Origin: CAZFHP01 sp964519365
GTDB taxonomy: Bacteria > Babelota > Babeliae > Babelales > RVW-14
Reading direction: 5' to 3'
Assembly: GCA_964519365.1 (NCBI GenBank)
Contig: CAZFHP010000015.1
Span: 1-31,227 of the forward strand
DNA: 31,227 nt
Shown here in pieces: positions 1-7,925 of this stretch. Numbering within the stretch: position 1 is the first letter of the stretch; every line of letters starts with the position of its first letter. A program made the position numbers and the translations under genes. The notes under the pieces are model-generated. The model was not told the origin of the DNA, did no database searches, and saw only the letters and a list, made by a program, of their open reading frames with translations.

Positions 1-269
1 TGTCTTTTGATAAAAGTATTGGCGATGCTCAAAAAGATCTTATTAGAGCTCGATTAAAATATATAATAGATCGTGAAGTGCTAACTGTACGAATGATATT
101 TCGTTCTCAGATACGTCTTTTGATTCCTGATTTTTTCACTCATGAGTCGCAATTAAAGAAAAATTCTTTTTTTCTGGGTATGCGAAATGCATTAGGACCT
201 CAAGTGGTTCAAGATCTTTGCCATATCATTGTTGTGATTTTTAAATCCGACGAAGAGCGTGAATCTTAA
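1..269 (+). CDS. 3' end of an unidentified protein (partial)
   Basis: The frame is open from position 3 to a TAA at 267-269, so this is the C-terminal part (about 88 residues) of a gene that begins before the window. I do not recognise it with confidence. The last third contains ALGPQVVQDL, which is faintly like the end of DciA/DUF721 proteins (a small helicase-loader family often encoded near gyrase genes), but the spacing upstream fits poorly, so this is only a suggestion. The end is charged (KSDEERES). It lies about 290 bases upstream of gyrA on the same strand. An internal GTG at 78 is not needed as a start, because the frame continues upstream of it. Confidence 0.5.
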   Translation, partial: SFDKSIGDAQKDLIRARLKYIIDREVLTVRMIFRSQIRLLIPDFFTHESQLKKNSFFLGMRNALGPQVVQDLCHIIVVIFKSDEERES

Positions 270-422
270 TTTATTGGATCAACGTGGGTATAATATTGGC
301 TATTGGGCGGTTTGTGAAGTGATTAGTTGCTGGGTTGTTGTGAGGGCTCAGGGTGAATTTTTTTTGATTTTGAGGCAAAAGATGCTTTATTCATTACATA
401 TTCCTTCTAAAATGTGGTATTC

Positions 423-451
423 TTGTCTTACTGTGCAAAGATCGGTATTCT
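423..451 (+). promoter_or_regulatory. Candidate sigma-70 promoter for gyrA (distal)
   Basis: TTGTCT at 423-428 and TATTCT at 446-451 are separated by 17 bases, each close to the TTGACA/TATAAT consensus. Transcription would start near 458 and give a leader of about 100 bases before the gyrA ATG at 561. It was found by eye; in AT-rich DNA such matches also arise by chance. Confidence 0.3.
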
Positions 452-475
452 AATTACCATCATAAGTATCGGTAC

Positions 476-504
476 TTGTTTAGTAGTATCATGGGTTTTA
501 TTTG
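476..504 (+). promoter_or_regulatory. Candidate sigma-70 promoter for gyrA (proximal)
   Basis: TTGTTT at 476-481 and TATTTG at 499-504 are 17 bases apart. This is a second possible promoter, closer to the gyrA start. The -10 box is weaker than in the distal candidate. Only one of the two may be real. Confidence 0.22.
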
Positions 505-560
505 TCATAAAAGATTTTTTGTAAATATGATTGTGTTTGCTTCGGGAAGGGGATATATCA

Positions 561-3167
561 ATGCCTGTTAATAACGATGACCAAAAAAAAATAGTACCTG
601 GGGTTTCGTCACTTTCAATTGAAAAAGAGTTAAAGACATCGTTTTTAGACTATGCGATGTCTGTTATTGTTAGTCGGGCGCTTCCTGATGTCAGGGACGG
701 TCTTAAGCCGGTGCACAGGCGTATTTTATATGCAATGCATAAGCTTGGATATTATCACGATAAGTCTTATAGAAAATCAGCAACGGTCGTTGGTGAAGTT
801 ATTGGTCATTATCATCCACATGGTGATGCCGCTATTTATCAAACAATGGTTGGGATGGTGCAAGACTTTTCAAAACGTTATCCATTGTTAGATGGCCAGG
901 GTAACTGGGGATCGGTTGATGGTGATAACGCAGCTGCTATGCGTTATACTGAAGTTCGCATGGCAAAAATGGCCCGAGATATATTATCTGATATTGAAAA
1001 AGATACGGTATATTTTGTGCCCAACTTTGATGAATCTCGCTTGGAGCCAACGTTATTGCCTGCGCGTATACCAAATTTATTAGTCAATGGTTCAACTGGG
1101 ATCGCTGTTGGTATGGCCACGTCTGTTCCGCCTCATAATTTGGGTGAAGTTGTTGATGCGTGTATCGAGCTTTTAAATAATTCTGATGTTTCAGAAGAAC
1201 GTTTATTTGAATTAGTTCCAGCTCCAGATTTCCCAACCGGTGGGATTATCTGTGGTCGAGCAGGAGTAGTAAAAGCATATCGTACGGGGCATGGGCGTGT
1301 AGTTATTCGGGGTGTTGTTGAAGTTGTTGAGAACAAAAAACATTCTGCAATTATTATTTCTGAGTTGCCATATCAGGTAAACAAAGCCGATCTTATAATA
1401 AAGATAGCTGATTTAGTAAAAAATAAAGTTATCGAAGGAATTTCAGATATTCGTGATGAATCAGATAGACGTGGTATTCGTGTTGTTATTGAATTAAAAC
1501 GATCTGAAAATCCGCAAGTTGTTTTGAACTTGCTTTACAAGCATACAAACTTACAAACGTCTATGTCTATGATAATGCTTGCGCTTTATCAAAATAGACC
1601 AATGCTCTTTACGTTACGAGAAACGCTTGATCACTTTTTATTACATCGTAAAGAAGTTGTGACTAAGCGAACAGAGTTCGAGCTTGCAAAAAATAAATCG
1701 CGTGAGCATGTGCTTGAAGGGCTTATTATCGCGCTTGATAATATTGACCCTGTTATTAAATTGCTTAAGAGTTCTAAAACAGCTCAAGAAGCTGGAGAAG
1801 CTTTGCATAAACAATTTAAGCTTTCAGTAAATCAAATAAAAGCTATTCTTGATATGAAGCTACAACGTTTGACGGGACTAGAACAAGAAAAAATTCATAC
1901 AGAAATTGCAGAGATCCGTAAGGTTATCGCAAAACTCGAATTAATTTTGAATGATGAAAACGAATTGCGCAAAGTAATTATCGAAGAACTAGAAACGATC
2001 AAGAAGAACTATGCCGACAAACGCAGATCGAGAATCGAAGGAGCAATTGATCTTTTAAGCGAAGCTGATTTAATCCCTGATGAAGAGATGGTTGTTACGC
2101 TTACACGTAAGGGATATATAAAACGAGTTTCACTTGATACGTATGCTGTTCAACATCGTGGGGGCAAAGGCAAGAAGGGTATGGCTGACTTAGGAGGTTC
2201 TGATGATGTTATGCAGGATGCGTTTGTTACCAAAGCACACGATGAGCTTCTTTTCTTTACAAACACGGGCCGCGTTTTTACGCTACCTGTTTTTCAGGTT
2301 CCTGAGGGCTCACGAACATCTAAGGGCCGAGCTATTGTTAATTTGCTTGCTTTAAGCGATGGTGAAAAAATTGTTCGCTTGCTTTGCATGCGTGACATGG
2401 AAAATAAATTAATTGTTATGGTGACGAAGAACGGCTTAATCAAAAAAACTGATGCTATGTCGTTTGCAAAAGTACGTAAAACGGGAATTCGAGCGCTTGG
2501 TTTAAAAGATGGAGATCTACTTGCATTCTGTGCAGTAAGTTCTGGTAACGATTCGATTGTTATTGGAACAAGTAAGGGCCAAGGCATTCGCTTTAGTGAG
2601 CAAGAAGTTCGTTCTATGGGACGCCAAGCAGCTGGTGTGCGTGGCATTAAGCTTCGCGAAGGAGACTTTGTTGTTGGGCTTGAGATTATCGAAAACGGTG
2701 GTGATATTCTCTTTGCTACGTCGCGAGGTTATGGAAAGCGTGTTAAAACAGAAAACTTTAGGCTTGCGCATCGTGGTGGTGTTGGTGTTAGAACTATTCC
2801 AACTACAAAGCGTAATGGCAATGTAATTGGTCTTGTTCGTATAACAAAAGAATCTGATGTTTTGCTTATTGATACGAATGGTAAGATTATTCGTCTTTCG
2901 CCTCAAGAAGTGCGTACGATGGGTCGCCAAGCAAGTGGTGTTCGTTTAGTTCGTTTAGATAAAGAACAAATGTTAAGTGCCATCGTTGCGTTTGAACCAG
3001 AAGATGAAGAAGAAGGCGAAAAGAAGCAGCAAACGAGTGTGACTGATGCGGGCTCTGAGAAGAAGAAGCAAGCGAGTGATACTACCGCAGATGCTGTTAG
3101 TGAGCTTTCTGATGATACAACTACGGGTACAGACGAAAAAGAGCCAAAAGAATCTACAGAGAAGTAA
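561..3167 (+). CDS. gyrA: DNA gyrase subunit A
   Basis: This is the subunit of type II topoisomerase that breaks and rejoins DNA; with GyrB it introduces negative supercoils. The ATG at 561 is chosen because GGAAGGGG lies just before it and because the protein then starts as GyrA proteins do, giving 868 residues, the usual length. The breakage-reunion domain begins with FLDYAMSVIVSRALPDVRDG. The catalytic tyrosine is Y129 in AAMRYTEVRM. The GyrA box QHRGGKG at residues 531-537 marks the DNA-wrapping C-terminal domain and separates this protein from ParC, which lacks an intact box. Six beta-pinwheel-like repeats follow, then a long acidic and lysine-rich low-complexity tail (about the last 60 residues). 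The positions equal to E. coli Ser83 and Asp87 are Ala90 and Gln94. gyrB is not in the window. dprA follows after 26 bases. Confidence 0.97.
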   Translation: MPVNNDDQKKIVPGVSSLSIEKELKTSFLDYAMSVIVSRALPDVRDGLKPVHRRILYAMHKLGYYHDKSYRKSATVVGEVIGHYHPHGDAAIYQTMVGMVQDFSKRYPLLDGQGNWGSVDGDNAAAMRYTEVRMAKMARDILSDIEKDTVYFVPNFDESRLEPTLLPARIPNLLVNGSTGIAVGMATSVPPHNLGEVVDACIELLNNSDVSEERLFELVPAPDFPTGGIICGRAGVVKAYRTGHGRVVIRGVVEVVENKKHSAIIISELPYQVNKADLIIKIADLVKNKVIEGISDIRDESDRRGIRVVIELKRSENPQVVLNLLYKHTNLQTSMSMIMLALYQNRPMLFTLRETLDHFLLHRKEVVTKRTEFELAKNKSREHVLEGLIIALDNIDPVIKLLKSSKTAQEAGEALHKQFKLSVNQIKAILDMKLQRLTGLEQEKIHTEIAEIRKVIAKLELILNDENELRKVIIEELETIKKNYADKRRSRIEGAIDLLSEADLIPDEEMVVTLTRKGYIKRVSLDTYAVQHRGGKGKKGMADLGGSDDVMQDAFVTKAHDELLFFTNTGRVFTLPVFQVPEGSRTSKGRAIVNLLALSDGEKIVRLLCMRDMENKLIVMVTKNGLIKKTDAMSFAKVRKTGIRALGLKDGDLLAFCAVSSGNDSIVIGTSKGQGIRFSEQEVRSMGRQAAGVRGIKLREGDFVVGLEIIENGGDILFATSRGYGKRVKTENFRLAHRGGVGVRTIPTTKRNGNVIGLVRITKESDVLLIDTNGKIIRLSPQEVRTMGRQASGVRLVRLDKEQMLSAIVAFEPEDEEEGEKKQQTSVTDAGSEKKKQASDTTADAVSELSDDTTTGTDEKEPKESTEK

Positions 3168-3193
3168 TACATAATCATGACGGGAAAGACACT

Positions 3194-4447
3194 TTGAATA
3201 ACATCGAGAAAAACAAGCAGGTTTTACTTCACTTATTTTTAATCGAAGATATTGGAATATCAACAGGGCTTAAGATTCTTACGTATCTGTTTTTTGAAAA
3301 GTACAAACAAGTATTAGAGAGTACAAGCGATCTATGTTTAAACATGGATCGCTTGCGTGCGTTAGATCTTACCCAGATATACTCGTACACAGAGCAAGAC
3401 TTTATCGGGAAAACAGGGCTTACGCGAAAAAAAGCCCTTATCTTGCATATAGGGCTTAAAGATCAAAAAAGCTTAGAAGAAGAGCTTGAGCTCATTCAAA
3501 AATACAAAATCGATATTTTGACGATCTTTGATGATACGTATCCAGATTGTTTACGTAACATTCATAGGCCGCCCTTATTGTTGTATATCAAGGGTCGAGC
3601 GCTTTGTGAGTATGATAAGTCGATGGCAATTGTTGGTTCACGCAAAGCTGACATGTATGCCAAGCAAGTTATTATAGATCTTGTCCCATCGCTTGTTAAG
3701 CATAATTGGGATATTGTCAGCGGTGGTGCGTCTGGCGTTGATACCATGGCGCATGCGCAAACGCTTGAAGCTGGAGGGAGCACAATAGTTGTGCTTGGAG
3801 CAGGCCTTATGCAGCCGTATCCACCGAGAAATAAAGATCTTTTTAGAAAAATAGTTCGTAACGGAGGAACGCTCGTCTCGTCTTTTCCGTTACGTAATCA
3901 TCCTGAGCGAAAAAACTTCCCGATGCGCAATCGTATTATTTCTGGCTTGAGCCATGGGTGCATTGTTGTCCAAGCCGCGCAACGTAGCGGTGCTCTTATT
4001 ACAGCACATTATGCCCTTGACCAGGGTAGGCAAGTGTTTGCTGTTCCAGGCTCAGTGCATCATGAACTAAGCATGGGGTGTCATAAGCTTATTGCACAAG
4101 GGGCAAAGCTTGTGAATAACGTAAACGATATTTTAAGTGAGTTTGGTGAGCGAGCGAGTCAGCAGACGCTTATTAATTTTTCGGGTGCCCGTGCGTCTGG
4201 TTCTCAAGATATTGCACAAAAAAATACGCGAAATTTTTGTACAAAAAAATCGGGACAACGTATTTTGCAGAAAAAAGATCGGGTTCAAGATCCCATTTTA
4301 CAGTTACTTGAAGCTTCAAGTACGCTTGACGAGTTAAGTTCTAAGTCTGGCTTATCTTTGTCAGAGCTGCAAGACAAATTATTTGCCTTGCAGCTTGACG
4401 GAAAAGTTCGGCAAAATTTTACCGGTGCCTGGGAGCTTGCCGCTTAG
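3194..4447 (+). CDS. dprA: DNA processing protein DprA (Smf), RecA loader
   Basis: DprA binds incoming single-stranded DNA during natural transformation and loads RecA on it, in the cytoplasm. The 417-residue product has an N-terminal helical region with helix-hairpin-helix character (1-90), then the Rossmann-type DprA core with VGSRKA, VSGGASGVDTMAHAQTLEAG near residue 175, VLGAGL..PYPPRN, FPMRNRIISGLS, RSGALITAHYALDQGRQVFAVPG and GCHKLI.QGA. A linker and a C-terminal winged-helix domain follow (SSTLDELSSKSGLSLSELQ to the end), as in full-length family members. The start is a TTG with GGGAAAG six bases upstream; no ATG or GTG occurs in frame between the upstream stop and it. The gene follows gyrA by 26 bases and precedes the next gene by 10, so it is probably co-transcribed with both. 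Its last 110 bases recur as a broken copy at 7171-7281. Confidence 0.95.
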   Translation: MNNIEKNKQVLLHLFLIEDIGISTGLKILTYLFFEKYKQVLESTSDLCLNMDRLRALDLTQIYSYTEQDFIGKTGLTRKKALILHIGLKDQKSLEEELELIQKYKIDILTIFDDTYPDCLRNIHRPPLLLYIKGRALCEYDKSMAIVGSRKADMYAKQVIIDLVPSLVKHNWDIVSGGASGVDTMAHAQTLEAGGSTIVVLGAGLMQPYPPRNKDLFRKIVRNGGTLVSSFPLRNHPERKNFPMRNRIISGLSHGCIVVQAAQRSGALITAHYALDQGRQVFAVPGSVHHELSMGCHKLIAQGAKLVNNVNDILSEFGERASQQTLINFSGARASGSQDIAQKNTRNFCTKKSGQRILQKKDRVQDPILQLLEASSTLDELSSKSGLSLSELQDKLFALQLDGKVRQNFTGAWELAA

Positions 4448-4457
4448 GAGTCTAAAT

Positions 4458-6371
4458 ATGCGGACTAAGCGCTTAATAGTTTTAGTTTTAAGTATTTTTT
4501 TAAAAACATCTTTATTATTTCCCAATTATTCTTGTTTAGACTTAATTTCTAATTTAAAACCAGAATCACGTACACATCGATCAATATGTGACAATCAAGA
4601 TAAGTATTTGAATAACAAACGTTTGCAAGAAGCTCGAGAACTGCGAATAAATACTGCGTACTCAAAGTCGTATGCGATAGAAGTTGTTCAGAAAATGTCT
4701 TTGGCTGAAATAATCAATTATTTTTGTAACACAAACTTATCACGTCTTTTTGAATGCTATTATCTTTACCATATTCCAAACTATCGAGATTATATACGTT
4801 CTCTTCCTGGGTATGAAGATTTTATACTGGAACTTTACGAGAAGCTTGAGAATAATTATAGCTTCAGGAAAAGTCTACGTTATATTGACGGCTTTGATGG
4901 TAAATACGGTTTTAAAGATTTTGTTAGTCGTGAAGCTCGAAGAATAAGAAGCGAGCAAGCCGAGCGAGAAGCTCGGCGTCAAGAAGCGTTACGCAAGCAG
5001 CGCTTAGAAGAAGAGCGTATTACGCAAGAAGCACAGCATGCTTTAATTATAGATCATACTGATACTTTGCTAGATCTTCGTGATAAATGCTCAAAGCAAC
5101 TGGAGATTTTTCAAGAATCATGCGATCAAGAGCTTCTGGATCGTTATCATCAAAGAATAATTGCTTTGAACAAAACGATAAAAAGTAACGGGAAGTTTTT
5201 TGATTATTCGAAAGCAGTTGAAAGCTACAGGTTTACAGATCCATATAGAATACCATTTAAGCATCGTTGTGGGACGGCGCTTGATAAACAGTTGCATCAA
5301 GAGCTGTGTGCTACACGAGCTGAAATAGTAGAACTATTAGTTTCCCATCGAGATAACTTTCAAATTCAGGATTTATATCGTGTTGTTAATTATTTTACAG
5401 CGCTGGCTAAAGAAGAACAGAATCCCGTTATAGCGTTTAATCTTTCTGACTTTACATATTATCTGGTAAAAGCAGCACAAGGTTTTGGGAGGGCGACAGA
5501 GATTGTTTTTAAGGGTACCATGCGGGGGGCAAAAAATCTTTTTAAGCATAATCTGGCTTTCTGCCAGGCGCTTGTTACACATCCCATCGACGATATTGTC
5601 AAACCGTTAGCACAAGCAGGGATTGCTTTGGGGCAAGCTTTGTATGAAGGGGTAAGCGTTGCTATCAACAACCCGTATGCGTGCCCCCAAAAAGCTCTTT
5701 TGTTGACGAAAGGCCTGGCTGACGTAGTTGTTAAAGATCCAGAAAAAGCCCTGGCGACTGTTGTCGAACTGTTTTTGTCGTTTAAAGCTACGTCGGTTCT
5801 CAAGCTTAAAAACATTCAGGGCTTAACGCGATTTTTTTCTCAGCAAGAACGATTAATCAAGTGCCTTCGAACGTATCCTGAGATTGTTGAAAAAATTACG
5901 GTGCCCATAAAGCATGTTTTGTTTGAAGCCGTAGAACTTGTTAACGTTGGTATTGAGCACGGCAAGAATGCTATGAAGAATCTGATTAACGTTGTTCGAG
6001 AGCAACCAGAAGTTATTGCTATTGGCGACATTGCTGCTTTGAAATTGGGGCCTGAGTGTTACAAAGATGTTGCGAAGTTGTCGAAGGAGATTGTGGAGCG
6101 TTGTGAAAAAGTTAGAGGAAGTCAATTTGTAAAACAAACAAAAAAACAACTTTTCAAATCTAAGGTATCCTATGAAGCATTGATTCGAGAACATGAGGCA
6201 AAGTTGGCAGCTTACATACGTAATCCAGATAAGTATGATCATTTGGGAGTATTAAAAAATGTTTCCTCAAAAATTAGGCAAAAAATAATTAAAGGGAGGG
6301 TAAGCGAGCTTCAAAGACAAATAAAACGACAAAAAAAAGATTTATACACGATAAACGATTTACTTCCATAG
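4458..6371 (+). CDS. Exported polymorphic-toxin-like protein with coiled coil and C-terminal toxin-type domain
   Basis: The ATG at 4458 is preceded by TAGGAG at a 7-base spacing and gives 637 residues, starting with a clear signal peptide (MRTKRLIVLVLSIFLKTSLL). A charged coiled-coil stretch rich in E, A and R lies around residues 155-200. A helical region with VTHPIDDIVKPLAQAG and KDPEKALATVVELF follows, then a conserved segment from RFFSQQERLIKCL to AKLSKEIVE (nucleotides about 5818-6100), then a basic C-terminus of about 70 residues containing NPDKYDHLG, LKNVSSKIRQKIIKGRV and RQIKRQKKDL. I recall this NPDxYDxxGxLKN...RQKII.GR pattern as a recurrent C-terminal domain of polymorphic toxins; its biochemical activity is unknown to me. 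The small gene 16 bases downstream and the broken repeats of the pre-toxin segment fit a toxin/immunity locus. It probably targets neighbouring bacteria or a host cell. Confidence 0.7.
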   Translation: MRTKRLIVLVLSIFLKTSLLFPNYSCLDLISNLKPESRTHRSICDNQDKYLNNKRLQEARELRINTAYSKSYAIEVVQKMSLAEIINYFCNTNLSRLFECYYLYHIPNYRDYIRSLPGYEDFILELYEKLENNYSFRKSLRYIDGFDGKYGFKDFVSREARRIRSEQAEREARRQEALRKQRLEEERITQEAQHALIIDHTDTLLDLRDKCSKQLEIFQESCDQELLDRYHQRIIALNKTIKSNGKFFDYSKAVESYRFTDPYRIPFKHRCGTALDKQLHQELCATRAEIVELLVSHRDNFQIQDLYRVVNYFTALAKEEQNPVIAFNLSDFTYYLVKAAQGFGRATEIVFKGTMRGAKNLFKHNLAFCQALVTHPIDDIVKPLAQAGIALGQALYEGVSVAINNPYACPQKALLLTKGLADVVVKDPEKALATVVELFLSFKATSVLKLKNIQGLTRFFSQQERLIKCLRTYPEIVEKITVPIKHVLFEAVELVNVGIEHGKNAMKNLINVVREQPEVIAIGDIAALKLGPECYKDVAKLSKEIVERCEKVRGSQFVKQTKKQLFKSKVSYEALIREHEAKLAAYIRNPDKYDHLGVLKNVSSKIRQKIIKGRVSELQRQIKRQKKDLYTINDLLP

Positions 6372-6387
6372 AAGGAATAATTAGATT

Positions 6388-6687
6388 ATGAAAATACCAA
6401 TTAATGATTTAGAAGTTTTGTGTGAAAAAATTTTGAATAAAGCAAAACAATCAGGACTAAAAGAAATAGAAGTTAATGTTGATTACTACAGGATTTTTGA
6501 TAATCCATATGATTTAGATGTTGAAAATCCTAATTTAATGATAGGCTCTTTTATAGATGACTGGGAAAGTTTGCAAAAGATTTTGCATGATAAAAATCCT
6601 GCAACAACACTTGATTTAGAACGACTTGGCAACGTTATCAAAATAATAGGAGATTCTATGCACAAATCAGGAAAAGTTCTTTTTTAA
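6388..6687 (+). CDS. Likely immunity protein for the upstream toxin
   Basis: This is a small acidic cytoplasmic protein of 99 residues without a signal peptide. The ATG at 6388 has AGGAA about 10 bases upstream and starts 16 bases after the toxin stop, the usual arrangement for a cognate immunity gene. Residues MKIPINDLEVLCEKIL, a DYYxIF motif and IGSFIDDWESLQKIL with a following LDLERLG resemble, from memory, a family of small proteins found next to polymorphic toxins in many bacteria (DYYW...VGSL.DDWE.L...L). The high acidic content would suit binding to the very basic toxin C-terminus. The role is inferred from position and recalled similarity and is not shown by the sequence alone. Beyond its stop codon the same frame stays open into the orphan repeat fragment at 6752-7170. 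Confidence 0.6.
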   Translation: MKIPINDLEVLCEKILNKAKQSGLKEIEVNVDYYRIFDNPYDLDVENPNLMIGSFIDDWESLQKILHDKNPATTLDLERLGNVIKIIGDSMHKSGKVLF

Positions 6688-6751
6688 TCAATAAAATTGC
6701 TTCGACAAAAGAAAGAAAAGACAGAAGTTTTTTTATGGATTTCTCAAACGG

Positions 6752-7170
6752 GAGTTGTAGCTATTGGCGATATTGCGGCTTTTGAGTTGGGTCTGGAGTG
6801 TTACAAAGATGCTGCGAAATTGTCGGAGAAGGTTGTTGGCCTTGTTAAAAATAAGACAACGATTTCTCAGCAAGAACGATTAATCAAGTGCCTTCGAGTG
6901 TCTACTGAGATTGTTAAAAAAATTACAGTGCCTATAAAGCATGTTCTCTCTGAAGCCGCAAATCTTGTTAATGTTGGTATTGAGCATGGCAAATTTGCCA
7001 TGAGAAATTTAATTAACGTTGTTCGAGGGCAACCAGAAGTTATTGCGATAAGTGATATTGCTGCTTTGAAGCTGGGATCTGAATGTTATAAAGATGTTGC
7101 GAAGTTGTCGAAGAAGATTGTAGATCAAGTAATTGTAAAAACTAAATCTGGTTTTACGAGATTATTATGA
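6752..7170 (+). pseudogene. Orphan copies of the pre-toxin segment
   Basis: Two broken copies of the segment just before the toxin domain of the 4458-6371 gene lie here in one frame. The first (about 6752-6837) matches only the end of that segment (VVAIGDIAAFELGLECYKD against VIAIGDIAALKLGPECYKD). The second (about 6861-7122) matches from SQQERLIKCLR to AKLSKKIVD. The frame then begins to repeat once more (KTKSGFTRLL, compare NIQGLTRFF) and stops at 7170. It has no start codon with a ribosome binding site, no signal peptide and no toxin domain of its own. It looks like a silent fragment of the kind that accumulates downstream of polymorphic toxin genes. Expression as a small protein cannot be excluded, since 157 codons are open. 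Confidence 0.8.
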
Positions 7171-7281
7171 ATCTTAAGTTAGGATTGTCTTTGTCAGAGC
7201 TGCAAGACAAATTATTTGCCTTGCAGCTCTGACGGAAAAGTTAGGCAAAAGTTTGCCGGTGCCTGGGAGCTAGTATTTTAG
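7171..7281 (+). pseudogene. Broken second copy of the dprA 3' end
   Basis: This stretch repeats the last 110 bases of dprA (about 4337-4447), including the identical run from TCTTTGTCAGAGCTGC through TTTGCCTTGCAGCT, GACGGAAAAGTT and GGTGCCTGGGAGCT, and it ends with TAG at the equivalent place. A one-base insertion (CAGCTCTGACGG against CAGCTTGACGG) destroys the frame, and other substitutions are present. It lies directly after the orphan pre-toxin repeats, which is the reverse of the native order, so 7150-7180 looks like the junction of an old tandem duplication. Its end overlaps the 3' end of the convergent ankyrin gene by a few bases. Confidence 0.9.
7194..7232. repeat. Perfect 13-bp inverted repeat inside the dprA fragment
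   Basis: TCAGAGCTGCAAG (7194-7206) and CTTGCAGCTCTGA (7220-7232) are exact reverse complements around a 13-base loop. In the intact dprA gene the corresponding arms (4361-4373 and 4387-4398) are imperfect, lacking one C in the right arm. The stem could act as a hairpin between the convergent transcription units, but no T-run follows it. Confidence 0.75.
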
Positions 7282-7871
7282 GCAAATACTGCGATTTCAG
7301 GCAAAGCTGTTTGTATTTGTTCGACGTCTTCTTGTTGCATATCTTTTTGACGCACATCAAGTGTTTTTGTTTGAGGCGATTGAAGTTGTGCCCAGAATTC
7401 TAAAAATTGTTTAACTGCTGGATTGCTTGTCATTTCATGTGCCATTAAGCCATCATGATTGCGAACGGTTGTAGATGCATTGTATTGTGTAACAAGTATA
7501 TAACAGAGATTAATTTGATCTTGGCTTAATTGATGGTCAAATCGGAACATTTCAAGAAGCGGCGTGTTGCCGACGTTGTTTGTTGCTTCAAGGTTAGCGT
7601 TAGCATCTATGAGTGCGATAGCAATATCTTTATACCCATAGTACGTAGCCCAGTGTAATGCTGTGTCGTTGTTTCTGTCTTTTGAATTAGGATTAACGTT
7701 ATCTGCAAGCAATTCTCTAACTTTTTCTATTTGATTATTTTTAACGGCGCCGAGTAATGTTTGTTCGTATGGGCATGGTGCGTGCTCAGGATGCCACCAT
7801 ACTACAGCTGAAGCATTTTGCGCAAGCATTGTTATGACGGTAAGAAATACCGCAGTACGGATAGATTTCAT
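7278..7871 (-). CDS. Exported ankyrin-repeat protein
   Basis: The 197-residue product starts at the ATG whose complement is 7869-7871, with AGGGGGAA just upstream. An upstream in-frame Met would place extra residues before a perfect signal peptide (MKSIRTAVFLTVITMLAQNASA, cleaved before VVWWHPEH), so it is rejected. The mature part has about three ankyrin repeats: TLLGAVKNNQIEKVRELLAD, then DTALHWATYYGYKDIAIALI and GNTPLLEMFRFD..INLCYILV. A glutamine-rich tail follows. Ankyrin repeats bind proteins. An exported ankyrin protein in a host-associated bacterium may meet host or envelope partners, but no target can be read from the sequence. It lies 54 bases downstream of a second ankyrin gene on the same strand, probably in one operon. 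Confidence 0.88.
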   Translation of the reverse strand: MKSIRTAVFLTVITMLAQNASAVVWWHPEHAPCPYEQTLLGAVKNNQIEKVRELLADNVNPNSKDRNNDTALHWATYYGYKDIAIALIDANANLEATNNVGNTPLLEMFRFDHQLSQDQINLCYILVTQYNASTTVRNHDGLMAHEMTSNPAVKQFLEFWAQLQSPQTKTLDVRQKDMQQEDVEQIQTALPEIAVFA

Positions 7872-7925
7872 AAGATTCCCCCTATATGAAATAAAAAATA
7901 AGAATAAAATAAACGACAACTGGTT

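Larger units (their letters stand above)
270..560. other. Stretch without a confident gene, upstream of gyrA
   Basis: This 291-base stretch holds no convincing gene. One plus-strand frame (259-453, GTG start) is open for 64 codons and slightly overlaps the preceding gene. Its hydrophobic, cysteine- and tryptophan-rich translation has no recognisable motif and no good ribosome binding site, so I do not call it. The stretch contains two candidate sigma-70-type promoters for gyrA (423-451 and 476-504) and the gyrA leader. It could also be the decayed remnant of a gene. Confidence 0.5.

Noticed and set aside
259..453. Small hydrophobic protein encoded before gyrA
   Set aside because: It has a GTG start without a good ribosome binding site, overlaps the preceding gene and has no recognisable motif; not enough to call a gene.
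2294..2930. Minus-strand open frames of 117 and 137 codons inside gyrA
   Set aside because: They lie antisense to strongly conserved gyrA coding sequence and have no motifs or start signals; they are codon-bias shadows.
6697..7170. A separate 157-codon gene starting at TTG
   Set aside because: There is no ribosome binding site or signal peptide, and it consists of broken copies of the neighbouring toxin gene; reported as pseudogene fragments instead.
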